Assembly: GCA_964504135.1 (NCBI GenBank)
Contig: CAZDCW010000022.1
Span: 1-23,072 of the forward strand
Direction of reading: 5' to 3'
DNA length: 23,072 nucleotides
Source of the DNA: JACPTG01 sp964504135
GTDB lineage: Archaea; Nanobdellota; Nanobdellia; Woesearchaeales; UBA10216
In this document: positions 1 through 8,200 of the stretch, in pieces
How the letters are laid out: each line of letters begins with the position of its first letter
Position numbering within the stretch: position 1 is the first letter of the stretch
Translations under genes and position numbers: made by a program
Notes under the pieces: generated by a model
What the model saw: the letters and a program-made list of their open reading frames with translations, nothing else
Databases searched by the model: none
Told to the model about the DNA's origin: nothing

Positions 1-24
1 TACACAGACCTAAGAAACAACTAC

Positions 25-77
25 TATATAAATATCCCGTTTATTGGACAGTATCGGTATGTGGAAAAGTATAAATA
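25..77 (+). promoter_or_regulatory. TATA box(es) upstream of the metzincin operon
   Basis: TATAAATA at 70-77 is preceded by an A-rich BRE-like stretch (GGAAAAG). Its centre lies about 28 bases before the ATG at 102, so transcription should start only a few bases before the start codon and the mRNA would be nearly leaderless. A second AT-rich box (TATATAAATAT, about 25-35) lies further up. It could be an alternative promoter or serve a divergent gene left of the window. The 101 bases before the first gene contain nothing else I recognise. Confidence 0.6.
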
Positions 78-101
78 GCTTCCAGTGGCCGATGGGTTCT
101 G

Positions 102-1934
102 ATGAAAAGGGGTGTTTCTGCTTCAAATATTGCTCTTATTCTGGGTGCACTGATTATATCAGGTCTCATTGTTGCTGCTCTGGGCCGGGTTCTTGTTTTC
201 GGTAAGAGGGATTTGGCTGCGGATTTTGCTCAGTCAGTTTTCCAGCGGATAAATGAGGCTGTAATTGCTGCGTCGAGCTACCCTATGGATGCAAGGTATA
301 CTGTGGCTATTCCTTTTGCAGGTCACTATGATGTTAAGATCAGGGGCGGTGTTCTTGCCCTGCAGGTTGGCGGGCAGGATTACAGGTATGCTCTTCCTCC
401 TGGCGTCATGGATTCAGAGTTCTCTGATGCTGGTGAACTCGTGCTCGTTCGCCTTGGAAACAGGTATTATATAGGCCCTGAGCCTAAGTGTGATGACTGC
501 GGCTTTGGCTGCGTTATTGAAAAAAGGTGCCCGGATGGCTGCGCTTCCAGGCTTGACTTCTGCAATCCATACTGCATTGGCAGGAAAAAGTGTGTTCAGG
601 CTTGCAATTCCAACCTGAGGGACACATATTTTGACCCGGGCTGCGTGTCATCTGGCGATGAGGTATGCGACCCTGATGCCCCTCAGGACGGGATATGCGA
701 TGAGGATTGCCTGGGCAGGAACGGCGTGTGCGACCCTGACTGCACAGAGGCTGACATTGACTGCCCGTCTGAGGGCAACGGCATCTGCGAGCCTGAGAAG
801 GCAGAGTCGTGTTCAACCACTGATGACTGTAAGTGCTCGGCTGTGTGCAGGCCGGGCTGCCTGCTGGCTGATGAGAAGGGTTGCCTGAGCCCCTCTGCCA
901 GTGAGGGCGCCGCCTGTTCGTCAAGCTGTGACTGCCCTGGCGGCTCGGTTTGCGACTTCACTTCGCATTGTTGTCCTCAGGGCAGCTATTATTCAAAGGG
1001 AAGGTGTATTCAGGCAGCTGGTGATGGAGTGTGCCAGCCTGAGTTGGGAGAGAGCTGTGCGAATTCAGCTGACTGCTCTTGCGGCGGTTGCTGCCCTGGC
1101 TGCCTTGGCAGTTCTAGGAGCGGTTGCTGCCCTTCTGGCAGCGTTCAGTGCGGCTCAAAATGCCTGCCTGTTTCAGGCCAGAAGGCTGGAAGGGGTGAGC
1201 CATGCGGCTGCGATGCCGAGTGCGGCAGTCTTAAATGCTCGTATGACGGCCAGAGTGCAGCGTGCTGTCCCGAAGATGAGGATTTTGACAGCAGGTCAGG
1301 CTTCTGCCTGAAGAAGGATGTGTGGACCATGGTTGTAGTCCCGATAAACTTCAACATGGATGATGACAGGCAGGAGTATGAGGCAGTTTCTCAGGCGGCT
1401 ATTGGCCTCTGGAAATCTGAGAGTCCTCTTCGGGAATGCGGCGGCAGGGCCAGGCTTTTGCTGCTTGGTGAGTCATGCGAGGAGGCAAGGAACATTTGTG
1501 GCGGGGATAGGAATGCGTGCATGCCTGAGTGCGGCTTGGCGGTGATAGGCTGTGCAGAAAGCCAGCACGCTGATTTTGACAAGGCTGTGGGTGTTTTTAA
1601 GGGAAGCCTGTCAACAGTTGTGTACGGGTGCGCCTCCTTGGTAAGCTTTGGCTCAGGAAGCCCAATGGGCGGCTCTGTCCATTCCACCCTGAAGAATTCC
1701 CAGGGAGAGGGAACAATGCATGAGCTTGGCCATGATTTCGGATTATGTCATTCCATAGGCTACACCTCGCTGAATTCGCGTCCGCCGTCAGGGTGCCCGA
1801 ACAATGACTTTTCGACTATGGATGATGTCATGACTCTTCTTCCGGGCACTGTCCGTTTCAGGTTTCTTCCAGAGGCTTATCAGCATCTGAAGGCCCATCC
1901 GTTGTTATCGCCTTATTTGGAGGATTGCAAATGA
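102..1934 (+). CDS. membrane-anchored Cys-rich metzincin-type metalloprotease
   Basis: Predicted extracellular zinc metallopeptidase of 610 residues. The N-terminus (MKRGVSASNIALILGAL) is a hydrophobic anchor of prepilin type, with KRG before the helix. Residues about 130-415 are a long disulfide-rich stalk with repeated short modules such as NGVCDPDC and GNGICEPE. The C-terminal part (about 415-610) carries the metzincin zinc site HELGHDFGLCH at residues 540-550, an exact HExxHxxGxxH, followed by a plausible Met-turn (STMDDVMT, about 571-578). It is the first gene of a four-gene overlapping operon; its stop codon overlaps the next ATG. The zinc site makes peptidase activity very likely. The substrate is unknown; surface subunits of the neighbouring pilus-like system or host-cell proteins are guesses. 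Confidence 0.85.
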   Translation: MKRGVSASNIALILGALIISGLIVAALGRVLVFGKRDLAADFAQSVFQRINEAVIAASSYPMDARYTVAIPFAGHYDVKIRGGVLALQVGGQDYRYALPPGVMDSEFSDAGELVLVRLGNRYYIGPEPKCDDCGFGCVIEKRCPDGCASRLDFCNPYCIGRKKCVQACNSNLRDTYFDPGCVSSGDEVCDPDAPQDGICDEDCLGRNGVCDPDCTEADIDCPSEGNGICEPEKAESCSTTDDCKCSAVCRPGCLLADEKGCLSPSASEGAACSSSCDCPGGSVCDFTSHCCPQGSYYSKGRCIQAAGDGVCQPELGESCANSADCSCGGCCPGCLGSSRSGCCPSGSVQCGSKCLPVSGQKAGRGEPCGCDAECGSLKCSYDGQSAACCPEDEDFDSRSGFCLKKDVWTMVVVPINFNMDDDRQEYEAVSQAAIGLWKSESPLRECGGRARLLLLGESCEEARNICGGDRNACMPECGLAVIGCAESQHADFDKAVGVFKGSLSTVVYGCASLVSFGSGSPMGGSVHSTLKNSQGEGTMHELGHDFGLCHSIGYTSLNSRPPSGCPNNDFSTMDDVMTLLPGTVRFRFLPEAYQHLKAHPLLSPYLEDCK

Positions 1935-2617
1935 AGTCCAGGGAGGCATTGATGGTTGTGCTTGCTGTGGTTGTCCTGCTGCATTCAGTGCAGGCAGCAG
2001 CGTATGGTGAGGTTCTTGTGCTTACTTTTAAGGTTACCCCGGGCTCTATTGATGTTGCGGATGCCAGGGTGAGGTATGGGGAGAAGTACGATTTTCCAGG
2101 GAATTATTCGCATACTGTGGAGGCAGTAAGGCGTGATGGCATCATAATTTCCAGTTCAGGCTTTACTCCTTATTTCTATACGCTTGTTGAGTATGAAAAT
2201 TCTACTGAGGCAAGGAAATTCAATTACACTTATGCAGTGCTCAGGCTTAAGTATGAGCCCGGAATGTCTTCAGTGCGTGTTGCGGCTGGTGGCCGGGTTC
2301 TGCGTGAGTATAATGCCTCGCTGCTTTGCAACCTGGATGGCGTCTGCGGCGGCTTTGAGAATTTTCATTCCTGCGGTGACTGCGGGCCTGGAAGCAGGGA
2401 TGGCCTTTGCGAGGCATTGGCTGACGGGTTTTGTGATGCTGACTGCAGCGCTGATGTGGACTGCGGCGTCATTGACACCGAGGCAAAACCGCCTGAAATC
2501 GGTGTGGAGGCCCCGCAGCGTCGTGATGGGGCTGGATGGGTGAAGTATGCGGTTGTGCTCGCGGTTGTGGTTGTGGCCTTCCTGTTTGGCTTATGGCGGT
2601 TGAGGTCAAATGCGTAG
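1931..2617 (+). CDS. Cys-rich type I membrane protein
   Basis: Unrecognised secreted or membrane protein of 228 residues. It has a Sec-type signal (MKSREALMVVLAVVVLLHSV, then QAAA), an extracellular beta-rich domain (about 25-130), a Cys-rich module with DGVC, CGDCG, DGLCEAL and DADCSADVDC (about 135-180), and one C-terminal transmembrane helix (about 204-222) ending in a short basic tail. I chose the ATG at 1931 because GGAGG at 1919-1923 is well placed before it and the ATG overlaps the preceding stop (ATGA); a TTG six bases upstream is an in-frame alternative. The Cys modules resemble those in the metzincin stalk, so the two probably act together at the surface. Confidence 0.75.
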   Translation: MKSREALMVVLAVVVLLHSVQAAAYGEVLVLTFKVTPGSIDVADARVRYGEKYDFPGNYSHTVEAVRRDGIIISSSGFTPYFYTLVEYENSTEARKFNYTYAVLRLKYEPGMSSVRVAAGGRVLREYNASLLCNLDGVCGGFENFHSCGDCGPGSRDGLCEALADGFCDADCSADVDCGVIDTEAKPPEIGVEAPQRRDGAGWVKYAVVLAVVVVAFLFGLWRLRSNA

Positions 2618-3305
2618 CGGTACCATGGTTATGCAGGCAGTGGTGTACTGCTTTATTGTGGTGCTGGTTCTTCTGCTGGTTTTGCTGTATGGCGGTTCAA
2701 GGAGCAGCCTTCTTGGGGACTTCAGGCTTTTCAAGACATATGACGATGCATACGCATATGCGCACCAGGCGCTGTCGTCAGACTGCCTTGTGGCAGATCA
2801 GTGCAGTGGCGGAAAATGCAGGGGAATATACGGCGTAATTAGTGTGGAGAAAATTGGGAGGATGGGGAAGGGCTATGATGAGTTGCCATGCGAGAATATT
2901 CTGCCTGTGTACAGGCTCAGGTTCCGCGATTCGAAAAGCGGAAAGGTGTGGGAGATAGGCCCTAAGGCGGAATTGGATTCAGAGCAGCTCAGGGTTTCTT
3001 ATCCTGTCAGCCTTCAGTATGGCGATTTTGAGGTGTCCCGGGGTACTGCTGAAATGACAGTCTACGATGGCTGGCTCTCTGACTTGAAGGCTGCGATTGC
3101 AAGGGTCTGCCAGACTAGGGAGAATTTGACAGTGCGGGTTGCAGGCGTGCCTGCAGTGGAATATGAGGCGAGGACTAACAGGTACAGCTCAGGAGCCTTT
3201 GTTATGAGGCCCCTTTTCGGGTGCCCTGTTTCGGATTTCAGGATTTCAGGGGACACTTTGGTGGTTTTGCTGTGGGACGGGAAAAAGCTTCAGGTAAGGC
3301 AATGA
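2610..3305 (+). CDS. membrane-anchored hypothetical protein
   Basis: Unrecognised protein of 231 residues with one N-terminal transmembrane helix (about 8-28) and the rest predicted outside. The outer part has scattered cysteines (SDCLVADQCSGGKCRG near 50-66 and single Cys further on), so some disulfides are possible. It overlaps the upstream gene by 8 bases and the downstream gene by 4, so all four genes are co-transcribed and probably translationally coupled. ATG codons at residues 6 and 8 are alternative starts. No function can be assigned from sequence; the context suggests a subunit or accessory protein of the surface system. Confidence 0.7.
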   Translation: MRSGTMVMQAVVYCFIVVLVLLLVLLYGGSRSSLLGDFRLFKTYDDAYAYAHQALSSDCLVADQCSGGKCRGIYGVISVEKIGRMGKGYDELPCENILPVYRLRFRDSKSGKVWEIGPKAELDSEQLRVSYPVSLQYGDFEVSRGTAEMTVYDGWLSDLKAAIARVCQTRENLTVRVAGVPAVEYEARTNRYSSGAFVMRPLFGCPVSDFRISGDTLVVLLWDGKKLQVRQ

Positions 3306-4411
3306 AAAGGGCGGAGATAGATGATTTGCTTGCTGTGGCGCTGCTGATTACCTTGCTTTCTGCGCTGCTTGTTGTGTCCATGGCTGGCAGGCAGAGCCAG
3401 CTTAGGTCGCAGACACTTGCCGAGGCATCCCGTGCTGAGAGGAATCTTGTTTCCGCTTCTGCAATTACGTCTGCGTATGTGACTGACAGTGGCATCCCTG
3501 TTGCCGAGCTTTTGGGCGACTATCTTTGCTATGGAAGTGAGTCTCCTGACTATGGCGCTGGCATAAGGCCGAATGCGTTTGCTGAGATTTCAGGGCTGTT
3601 TGATTCAGTGCACGGCAGGGGCAACTGGATGCTGGAGATTAAAAAGGCCGAGGCAGAGGCAAAGCAAACGCCTTATATGTTTTTCATTGACGTTACAAGC
3701 AGCATGACTGAGCCTCATTCTTTGGGCCAGCCTTCAAATTTTGAGGCGGTTTCGCAGGCAGCGCTGAGGATAGTTGATGACCCGGTGATTATCAAGAGCA
3801 GCTCGGTTACGCAGCACGCGCAGGTGGCGTGCAGCATCCAGCCTGAGCGTTTTACCGACTTTGACAACCCAAGGCAGGCTGAGGAAAACTGGCCTGGCTG
3901 GGTGACGCTGGTTGCTGAAATTGGGCCAATAGACGAGAATGGGGGGAAAATTGAGGCAGGCTGGGGTGATGAGATGCTGGTTTTCATTTCAAGCGATGAG
4001 CTGGCGTGCAGCACAGGTCCCACTTCGCGTTATGTTGAAACCGCGGTGGATAAGGCGTCCGCCGCAGGTATTAGGGTGTATTTCCTTAAGCCTCCGAGGC
4101 CGATTCCTGGCACGAGCCTGTCAAATCCTCTGGGGACTCCTGAGGACATGCGGGAGTATGAGGAGGGCGTGGCATCAATTACTTCTGGGACAGGTGGAAG
4201 GATTATTGAAATAACTGACGTTGATTCGCTTGCTGAGGAGCTTCGGAAGGTTATCAGGGCCAAGACCTCCAGCAAAACGGGTTATCTTACCTCAGAAGGC
4301 ATCGTGTCCGAACAGCCAGCGGTTGGCGATGGCTCTGTCTTTGAGTTCACGTTTCCCCTGCCGTGCTCAGCCGCTGGCCATGGCAAGTACAGGCTGTACG
4401 TTAAGGGATGA
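3302..4411 (+). CDS. VWA-domain protein with prepilin-like anchor
   Basis: Membrane-anchored protein of 369 residues. The N-terminus MKRAEIDDLLAVALL resembles an archaeal prepilin signal (KRA then an acidic residue and a hydrophobic helix). A von Willebrand A domain begins near residue 125 with YMFFIDVTSSM; D130, T132 and S134 fit the metal-ion-dependent adhesion motif DxSxS with Thr replacing the middle Ser. The later strand MLVFISSDE and a closing helix near DSLAEELRKVI fit the fold. I chose the ATG at 3302 because it overlaps the preceding stop (ATGA) and gives the same M-x-RAEI start as the larger VWA protein at 6300-8186. VWA domains commonly bind protein ligands through a metal ion, so an adhesive or pilus-tip role is plausible. 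Its 3' end overlaps the convergent gene by 11 bases. Confidence 0.8.
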   Translation: MKRAEIDDLLAVALLITLLSALLVVSMAGRQSQLRSQTLAEASRAERNLVSASAITSAYVTDSGIPVAELLGDYLCYGSESPDYGAGIRPNAFAEISGLFDSVHGRGNWMLEIKKAEAEAKQTPYMFFIDVTSSMTEPHSLGQPSNFEAVSQAALRIVDDPVIIKSSSVTQHAQVACSIQPERFTDFDNPRQAEENWPGWVTLVAEIGPIDENGGKIEAGWGDEMLVFISSDELACSTGPTSRYVETAVDKASAAGIRVYFLKPPRPIPGTSLSNPLGTPEDMREYEEGVASITSGTGGRIIEITDVDSLAEELRKVIRAKTSSKTGYLTSEGIVSEQPAVGDGSVFEFTFPLPCSAAGHGKYRLYVKG

Positions 4412-4853
4412 CCCTGCGGCCAGTGACTTCCACCTTTCTTGCTTCTGGTTTTTTTATGTCCAGCACGAAGCTGGCGGAATGCCTGGAGGGCATGTAGTCG
4501 AGGAGGCTTCCCTTTCCTCCGACATTTATGCCGTCTGCGCTCACTGAGCATGGCGCGGTGGCGCTGCATAGCGGCTGCTCCTTTTCAAATGCAAGGCACA
4601 GCTTGCCTCCGTCCTCTGTTGAGTAAATTGATTCAGCTCCTTTCGGGAGGCTTATTTCCGATGACTGCCTGGTGTTGAGCCCGCTTGAGCATACTACGGC
4701 CACGGCGAGGCTAAGCCTTTCAAACTCTGAGGATGCATGCTCAAGGTTTGAGTTGTGGAAATATTTGGCCATCAGCGAATACGCTCCCACCAGGAATAGG
4801 CTGGCGATTATGATGCCTCCTGCTGTCCACATCCAGTGCTCGACAGTCTCCAC
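4401..4853 (-). CDS. small membrane-anchored protein, last gene of the pilus-like operon
   Basis: Unrecognised protein of 150 residues with one N-terminal hydrophobic segment (GGIIIASLFLVGAYSLMAKY) and an outer domain with four cysteines. The GTG at 4853 directly follows the TAG stop of the upstream gene; an ATG at residue 8 (4832) is an alternative. The layout of one helix near the N-terminus and a small Cys-containing beta-rich domain is shared with its operon neighbours and fits a minor-pilin-like subunit, but no family is recognisable. It converges on the VWA gene of the plus-strand operon and overlaps it by 11 bases. Confidence 0.7.
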   Translation of the reverse strand: METVEHWMWTAGGIIIASLFLVGAYSLMAKYFHNSNLEHASSEFERLSLAVAVVCSSGLNTRQSSEISLPKGAESIYSTEDGGKLCLAFEKEQPLCSATAPCSVSADGINVGGKGSLLDYMPSRHSASFVLDIKKPEARKVEVTGRRVIP

Positions 4854-5267
4854 CTAGTTGACCTCGACCATGCCGTTCCTGTATGATATTATCATTCTTG
4901 GCTGGATGGATTTTACATTTACTTTCACGCCGCTGCCTGCAAACTGGCTTTCAAGGGCGTTTTTGCTGAGGCCGCATGTCCCGGGAAGTGTGAGGACAAA
5001 GCAGATTCCTTCTTTCATCCCCTGCTTTCCAAGTTCGCTGCATATCTCGATGTGCTTTGTTGCTTCTGGCATCGCCTGTTGGCAGTCCTTCACTTGGACT
5101 ATGTCATTCAGTGGAATCTCCGGCTTGTTGCAGTCTCCGCGAAGCGTGCAAAGCGCGTTTTCAGCCCTGAATGACCATTTTGTGATTAGGCCGACTATTA
5201 CTATCGTGGCGATGACTCCGATTACAATCAGGAAGACGTGCTCAAGCGCCAGGTCTGCCTTCTTCAT
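4854..5267 (-). CDS. prepilin-like protein (class III signal peptide)
   Basis: Protein of 137 residues starting MKKADLALEHVFLIVIGV. KKA, then a short stretch with Glu at about +5 and a long hydrophobic helix, is the clearest archaeal class III (prepilin) signal in the window; cleavage after Ala would leave a pilin-like N-terminus. The outer domain has several cysteines (CTLRGDC, CQQAM, EICSE, GICFVL, TCGL). The open frame extends 67 codons upstream, but the ATG at 5267 is preferred: it overlaps the upstream stop (ATGA) and a GGTG ribosome-binding site lies about 7 bases before it. Probably a minor pilin or pseudopilin assembled with the TadC-like platform encoded upstream. Confidence 0.8.
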   Translation of the reverse strand: MKKADLALEHVFLIVIGVIATIVIVGLITKWSFRAENALCTLRGDCNKPEIPLNDIVQVKDCQQAMPEATKHIEICSELGKQGMKEGICFVLTLPGTCGLSKNALESQFAGSGVKVNVKSIQPRMIISYRNGMVEVN

Positions 5268-5995
5268 TCCAGCACCACCCTTCCCTTTTTTCCATCGTAC
5301 CATATTCTGTAGTTGCCGCCGGGTGAAAGCCTTGAAAGCCTCAGCTCGTAATTGGCTGGCGAGCATTGTTCGCTTTGCCCTGCGCAATTCTGCTTCAGGT
5401 AGGCTTCGAAAACTTCCCTGCTTAAAATCTTTTCCTGGCACGCCTTGGATATGGCTATGGCCGCGCATCCATTTTTCCTTTCAATGCAGGACAGGGCCGC
5501 CCCGATTGTCCTTTCAATGGGAAAGCACCTGCCATAGTCTATTTTTATGCCCACTTCGCCTGGGGGGTCAGAAGTTGCTGATATTTTGCATTGCATGTCG
5601 TATTCCGGCTGGCATCGGGGCAGATATGCGCGTAGGCTTTCTGAAAAGTCAGGGCCTGATGTCACGCCCCCCAGTTCCACGCGTCCTGCGGGTGTCCTGA
5701 AGAGCATCTGGGCTTTGTCAATCTCAGCGTCCTGGTAAACGTAGAACTGCATTGTCCGTGAGCCTTCTGCCATTTTTTTGCCGTCAGAGAATACCGTCAC
5801 TGATTTTGCTTCCTTCTGGACCTGGATTATCTCAAGCCCTTTGTCGCATTGCTGGAAAATGCATGGCGCCCCTGCTATGAGTCCCGGGAAGGCCCTGGAG
5901 GAGAATATGACCGCGAGAACCACGCCCACCAGCGCTATTGCCATGATGAAGGTGAGGTCAACTGCAAAGGAGCCTAGATTCTTTTTGCCACGCAT
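5264..5995 (-). CDS. membrane-anchored Cys-containing protein of the pilus-like operon
   Basis: Unrecognised protein of 243 residues with an N-terminal hydrophobic segment (about 9-32, VDLTFIMAIALVGVVLAVIF) after a basic start (MRGKKNLG). The remainder is predicted extracellular, with cysteines spread along it (CIFQQC, CQPEYDMQC, CFPIE, CIERKNGC, CQEK, and NCAGQSEQC near 215). The start at 5995 is supported by GGAGG at 6001-6005, five bases from the ATG. It overlaps the upstream gene by 22 bases and the next by 4. The layout matches its neighbours: a short tail, a helix, and a disulfide-rich outer domain. Likely a minor subunit or accessory protein; function not assignable from sequence. Confidence 0.75.
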   Translation of the reverse strand: MRGKKNLGSFAVDLTFIMAIALVGVVLAVIFSSRAFPGLIAGAPCIFQQCDKGLEIIQVQKEAKSVTVFSDGKKMAEGSRTMQFYVYQDAEIDKAQMLFRTPAGRVELGGVTSGPDFSESLRAYLPRCQPEYDMQCKISATSDPPGEVGIKIDYGRCFPIERTIGAALSCIERKNGCAAIAISKACQEKILSREVFEAYLKQNCAGQSEQCSPANYELRLSRLSPGGNYRIWYDGKKGRVVLE

Positions 5996-6303
5996 TTTTC
6001 CCTCCGGATTATCTTTGCAAGCCCTTCGCCCTGTATGCTCCCCTCAACTTCAAAGTTGTCGCCGAGGTCCTGCGCGGAGACTGGCTCTTCTGTCCTGTAT
6101 TTTATTATTGTGCAGTCCTGCTTTTGGCAGGCTTCGCAGGCTTTTTTTGCTGTTGATACAAACGCGTCTTTGCCTTCGGTTGTGTATTCCTCTTTTATGC
6201 TTTCTGCAATGAGCCCTGCCTTGGAAACAGCCAGGAATAGCAGCAATACTGAGAGCAGGGCCGCAGCGATCATTAGGGGCTTCGTAATTAGGTATTCGCT
6301 CAT
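5974..6303 (-). CDS. small single-pass membrane protein
   Basis: Unrecognised 109-residue protein. After MSEYLITKPLM comes a hydrophobic helix (about 10-27), then a small outer domain with CEACQKQDC near 54-62 and a single Cys close to the end. Its ATG overlaps the stop of the VWA gene upstream (ATGA at 6300-6303), with GTGAGGG just before it as a possible ribosome-binding site; its 3' end overlaps the next gene by 22 bases. The context makes it part of the pilus-like apparatus, but no family is recognised. Confidence 0.7.
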   Translation of the reverse strand: MSEYLITKPLMIAAALLSVLLLFLAVSKAGLIAESIKEEYTTEGKDAFVSTAKKACEACQKQDCTIIKYRTEEPVSAQDLGDNFEVEGSIQGEGLAKIIRREKCVAKRI

Positions 6304-8186
6304 CGGACCCTCACTTTTCCTGACTCTGCGTCATATGAAATGATGAGGTTTTCCTGCGAGCGCACTTCGCCTTCAAAGTCCATAAGCTGCCTGATGTCGC
6401 ATCCGGTCGCCATGGCAAAGGCAGGGCAGAGGCGCCTCTCGTTCACCCTGTCTTGGATGCTTTGCATGCTTAGGGGGAATTTTGGGCTTACCGATACTGC
6501 GGAGCACATGCCGCCAGCGGCAGTCCTTCCGTTTGTGATGCAGTCATGCGCCCTTTCGAGGATGAAGTCCTCGGAGTCTGTTATTCGGCCAGCCACTTTG
6601 AGCTCTTCCGCTGCAACGTTGTTTTTCCTGCCCTGGATTTTCAGGGTGTGGCTGCATTTTCTTGATTCGCATTTGTCATGCAGGCTTTTCAGTTCCTTGG
6701 CGAAGTCAACTGTGGCAGGGCTTCCGATTACAGGATAGGAGGCCACTTCCACGCCCTCAAGGCTTACCTTGATGTTTTTCCCGGTAAACCTGTATCTTAC
6801 GTCAAGGCCGCTTGCTTTTACTGAGCCGTCTCCTGGAAGGTGCAGGCTCATGGGGACTGTGCAGTCAGATGTGCAGGAATCTGCAAATTTCTGGAGTGCT
6901 CCCTTGAAGTTGGCCTTTATGCCTGCTTCAGGGAGCTCTGCCAGCTTGCTGGCCTGGTCCTTTCCTATCAGGAGCTGCGCCCCTTTTGGAAGTTCGCCTG
7001 AGATGGCCTGTATTATGCTTCTGGGCATTGTTTCGTCGCTGTATCCGAAGGTCCTTCCTCTTGTTGAGCTGGCTGCCTTGTTCATCCAAGCCAGTATTTT
7101 GCCGCATGTCCGGCTGTGTGTTCCGAGGCATTCTGCTGCGGGGATGCCTACATGGTAGCCTTCGGGGTTTTCGCTTGTGCTGTCATCCCCGTATATGGGG
7201 AAAAGGTAGGTTGATTGTGCCTTGGCCCTTTCAATGGCGAGGGAAACCGCTTCATCCTCGTTGCCTGTGAATGCCGCGTCTCCCTGGGGTATTGCGTTTT
7301 TGTCAGGGTCGGCAACCGCCCTTGTCTGGCCTCCTCCTGTGGGGTCTGAGTCGCTTATGGGGAATATTATCCTTTTGCTGTTCTCGCGCCATTCATAATT
7401 TTCGGCAGCCCATGCAACTCCGAGTGCCCATGCCTCTGCTGGGTCGTCGTATGGCTCGCTTGTCCATACCAGCCCTGATGGGTCCTTGGCGAATTTTTTG
7501 GGCTTTAGGCTGACTGGCGGGAGTTCATCCGGCGCGATTTGGCCTGTTGCGCAGTATTCATAGGTTGTCCCGTCACCCAGCCTGAAGATGTCCACTTTTA
7601 CGTCCACACCTGCCTTCTCCAGCTCGCCTATTATTGATGGGATTTGCCTGCACAGGGTGTCCCATTCCTGGTGCATGCTGTCTGAGGTGTCAATGATGAA
7701 GACCAGGTCAGCCATTCCTGGCACAGGCGAGCCTGCCAGGGTGATGGAGGCCTCGAGGACTTCTATGTCAGCGGGTATTGTGAAGTCCAGCAGAGCCTGG
7801 CCGCCTTTGAAGCCGAAGTGGAGTTTTTTCTCTGTGGCGCCGTCACTGAATTGGTGGGTGGCTCCCTTAAAGGGGGCGTCCAGGGTGAAGGTTGCACTGT
7901 CAATCTCCATGCCGCCGGGCAGGGTAATTTCAAGAGTGTCTGTGTCGTCGAGGAGTATTCTGCTTCCCTTGCTGAAGCTGTTTGCTTCAGCAGGAGTTAC
8001 GTCAGGTTTTTTTGCAGCTGGCACGGGTTCGCAGAAGGCTGGTCTTTTGCCTGTGCTTTTGAGCGCCTGGCTGCACAGGTAGTCCTTTACATCAACCTTT
8101 GAGGCCATGCCGATTATCAGAAACAGGCTTATTGCTGCGAGGGCTATGGCGAAGAATGCCAGAAGGGATATTTCGGCTCTGTTCAT
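6300..8186 (-). CDS. large VWA-domain surface protein with prepilin-like anchor
   Basis: Protein of about 628 residues. MNRAEISLLAFFAIALAAI is a prepilin-like anchor. After a linker and a beta-rich region (about 75-155, ITLPGG and LDFTIP strands) comes a VWA domain opening with LVFIIDTSDSM; D166, S168 and S170 form a perfect DxSxS metal site, and FPISDSDPTGGG near 280 is a further VWA-like strand and loop. A second beta-rich region with paired cysteines follows. The ATG at 8186 is chosen because it gives the same M-x-RAEI start as the VWA protein at 3302; an ATG at 8195 adds three residues. It lies between a Cys/Pro-rich surface protein and small pilin-like genes. An adhesin or pilus-tip role, comparable to VWA-bearing TadG-like proteins, is inferred. 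Confidence 0.85.
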   Translation of the reverse strand: MNRAEISLLAFFAIALAAISLFLIIGMASKVDVKDYLCSQALKSTGKRPAFCEPVPAAKKPDVTPAEANSFSKGSRILLDDTDTLEITLPGGMEIDSATFTLDAPFKGATHQFSDGATEKKLHFGFKGGQALLDFTIPADIEVLEASITLAGSPVPGMADLVFIIDTSDSMHQEWDTLCRQIPSIIGELEKAGVDVKVDIFRLGDGTTYEYCATGQIAPDELPPVSLKPKKFAKDPSGLVWTSEPYDDPAEAWALGVAWAAENYEWRENSKRIIFPISDSDPTGGGQTRAVADPDKNAIPQGDAAFTGNEDEAVSLAIERAKAQSTYLFPIYGDDSTSENPEGYHVGIPAAECLGTHSRTCGKILAWMNKAASSTRGRTFGYSDETMPRSIIQAISGELPKGAQLLIGKDQASKLAELPEAGIKANFKGALQKFADSCTSDCTVPMSLHLPGDGSVKASGLDVRYRFTGKNIKVSLEGVEVASYPVIGSPATVDFAKELKSLHDKCESRKCSHTLKIQGRKNNVAAEELKVAGRITDSEDFILERAHDCITNGRTAAGGMCSAVSVSPKFPLSMQSIQDRVNERRLCPAFAMATGCDIRQLMDFEGEVRSQENLIISYDAESGKVRVR

Positions 8187-8200
8187 GCGTTGCATTTTTT

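Noticed and set aside
514..961. Long minus-strand open frames opposite the metzincin gene
   Set aside because: They are Cys/Ser/Gln-rich mirror products of the GC-rich Cys modules, lack ribosome-binding or promoter signals, and lie wholly opposite a well-supported gene.
4858..5700. Plus-strand open frame of 280 codons opposite two small membrane-protein genes
   Set aside because: The minus-strand genes have matched overlaps, ribosome-binding sites and membrane helices; the plus-strand frame has none and spans two real genes.
7588..8082. Plus-strand open frame of 164 codons opposite the large VWA gene
   Set aside because: The opposite strand has a clear VWA domain with a perfect metal site; the plus-strand product is compositionally odd and has no TATA box or ribosome-binding site.
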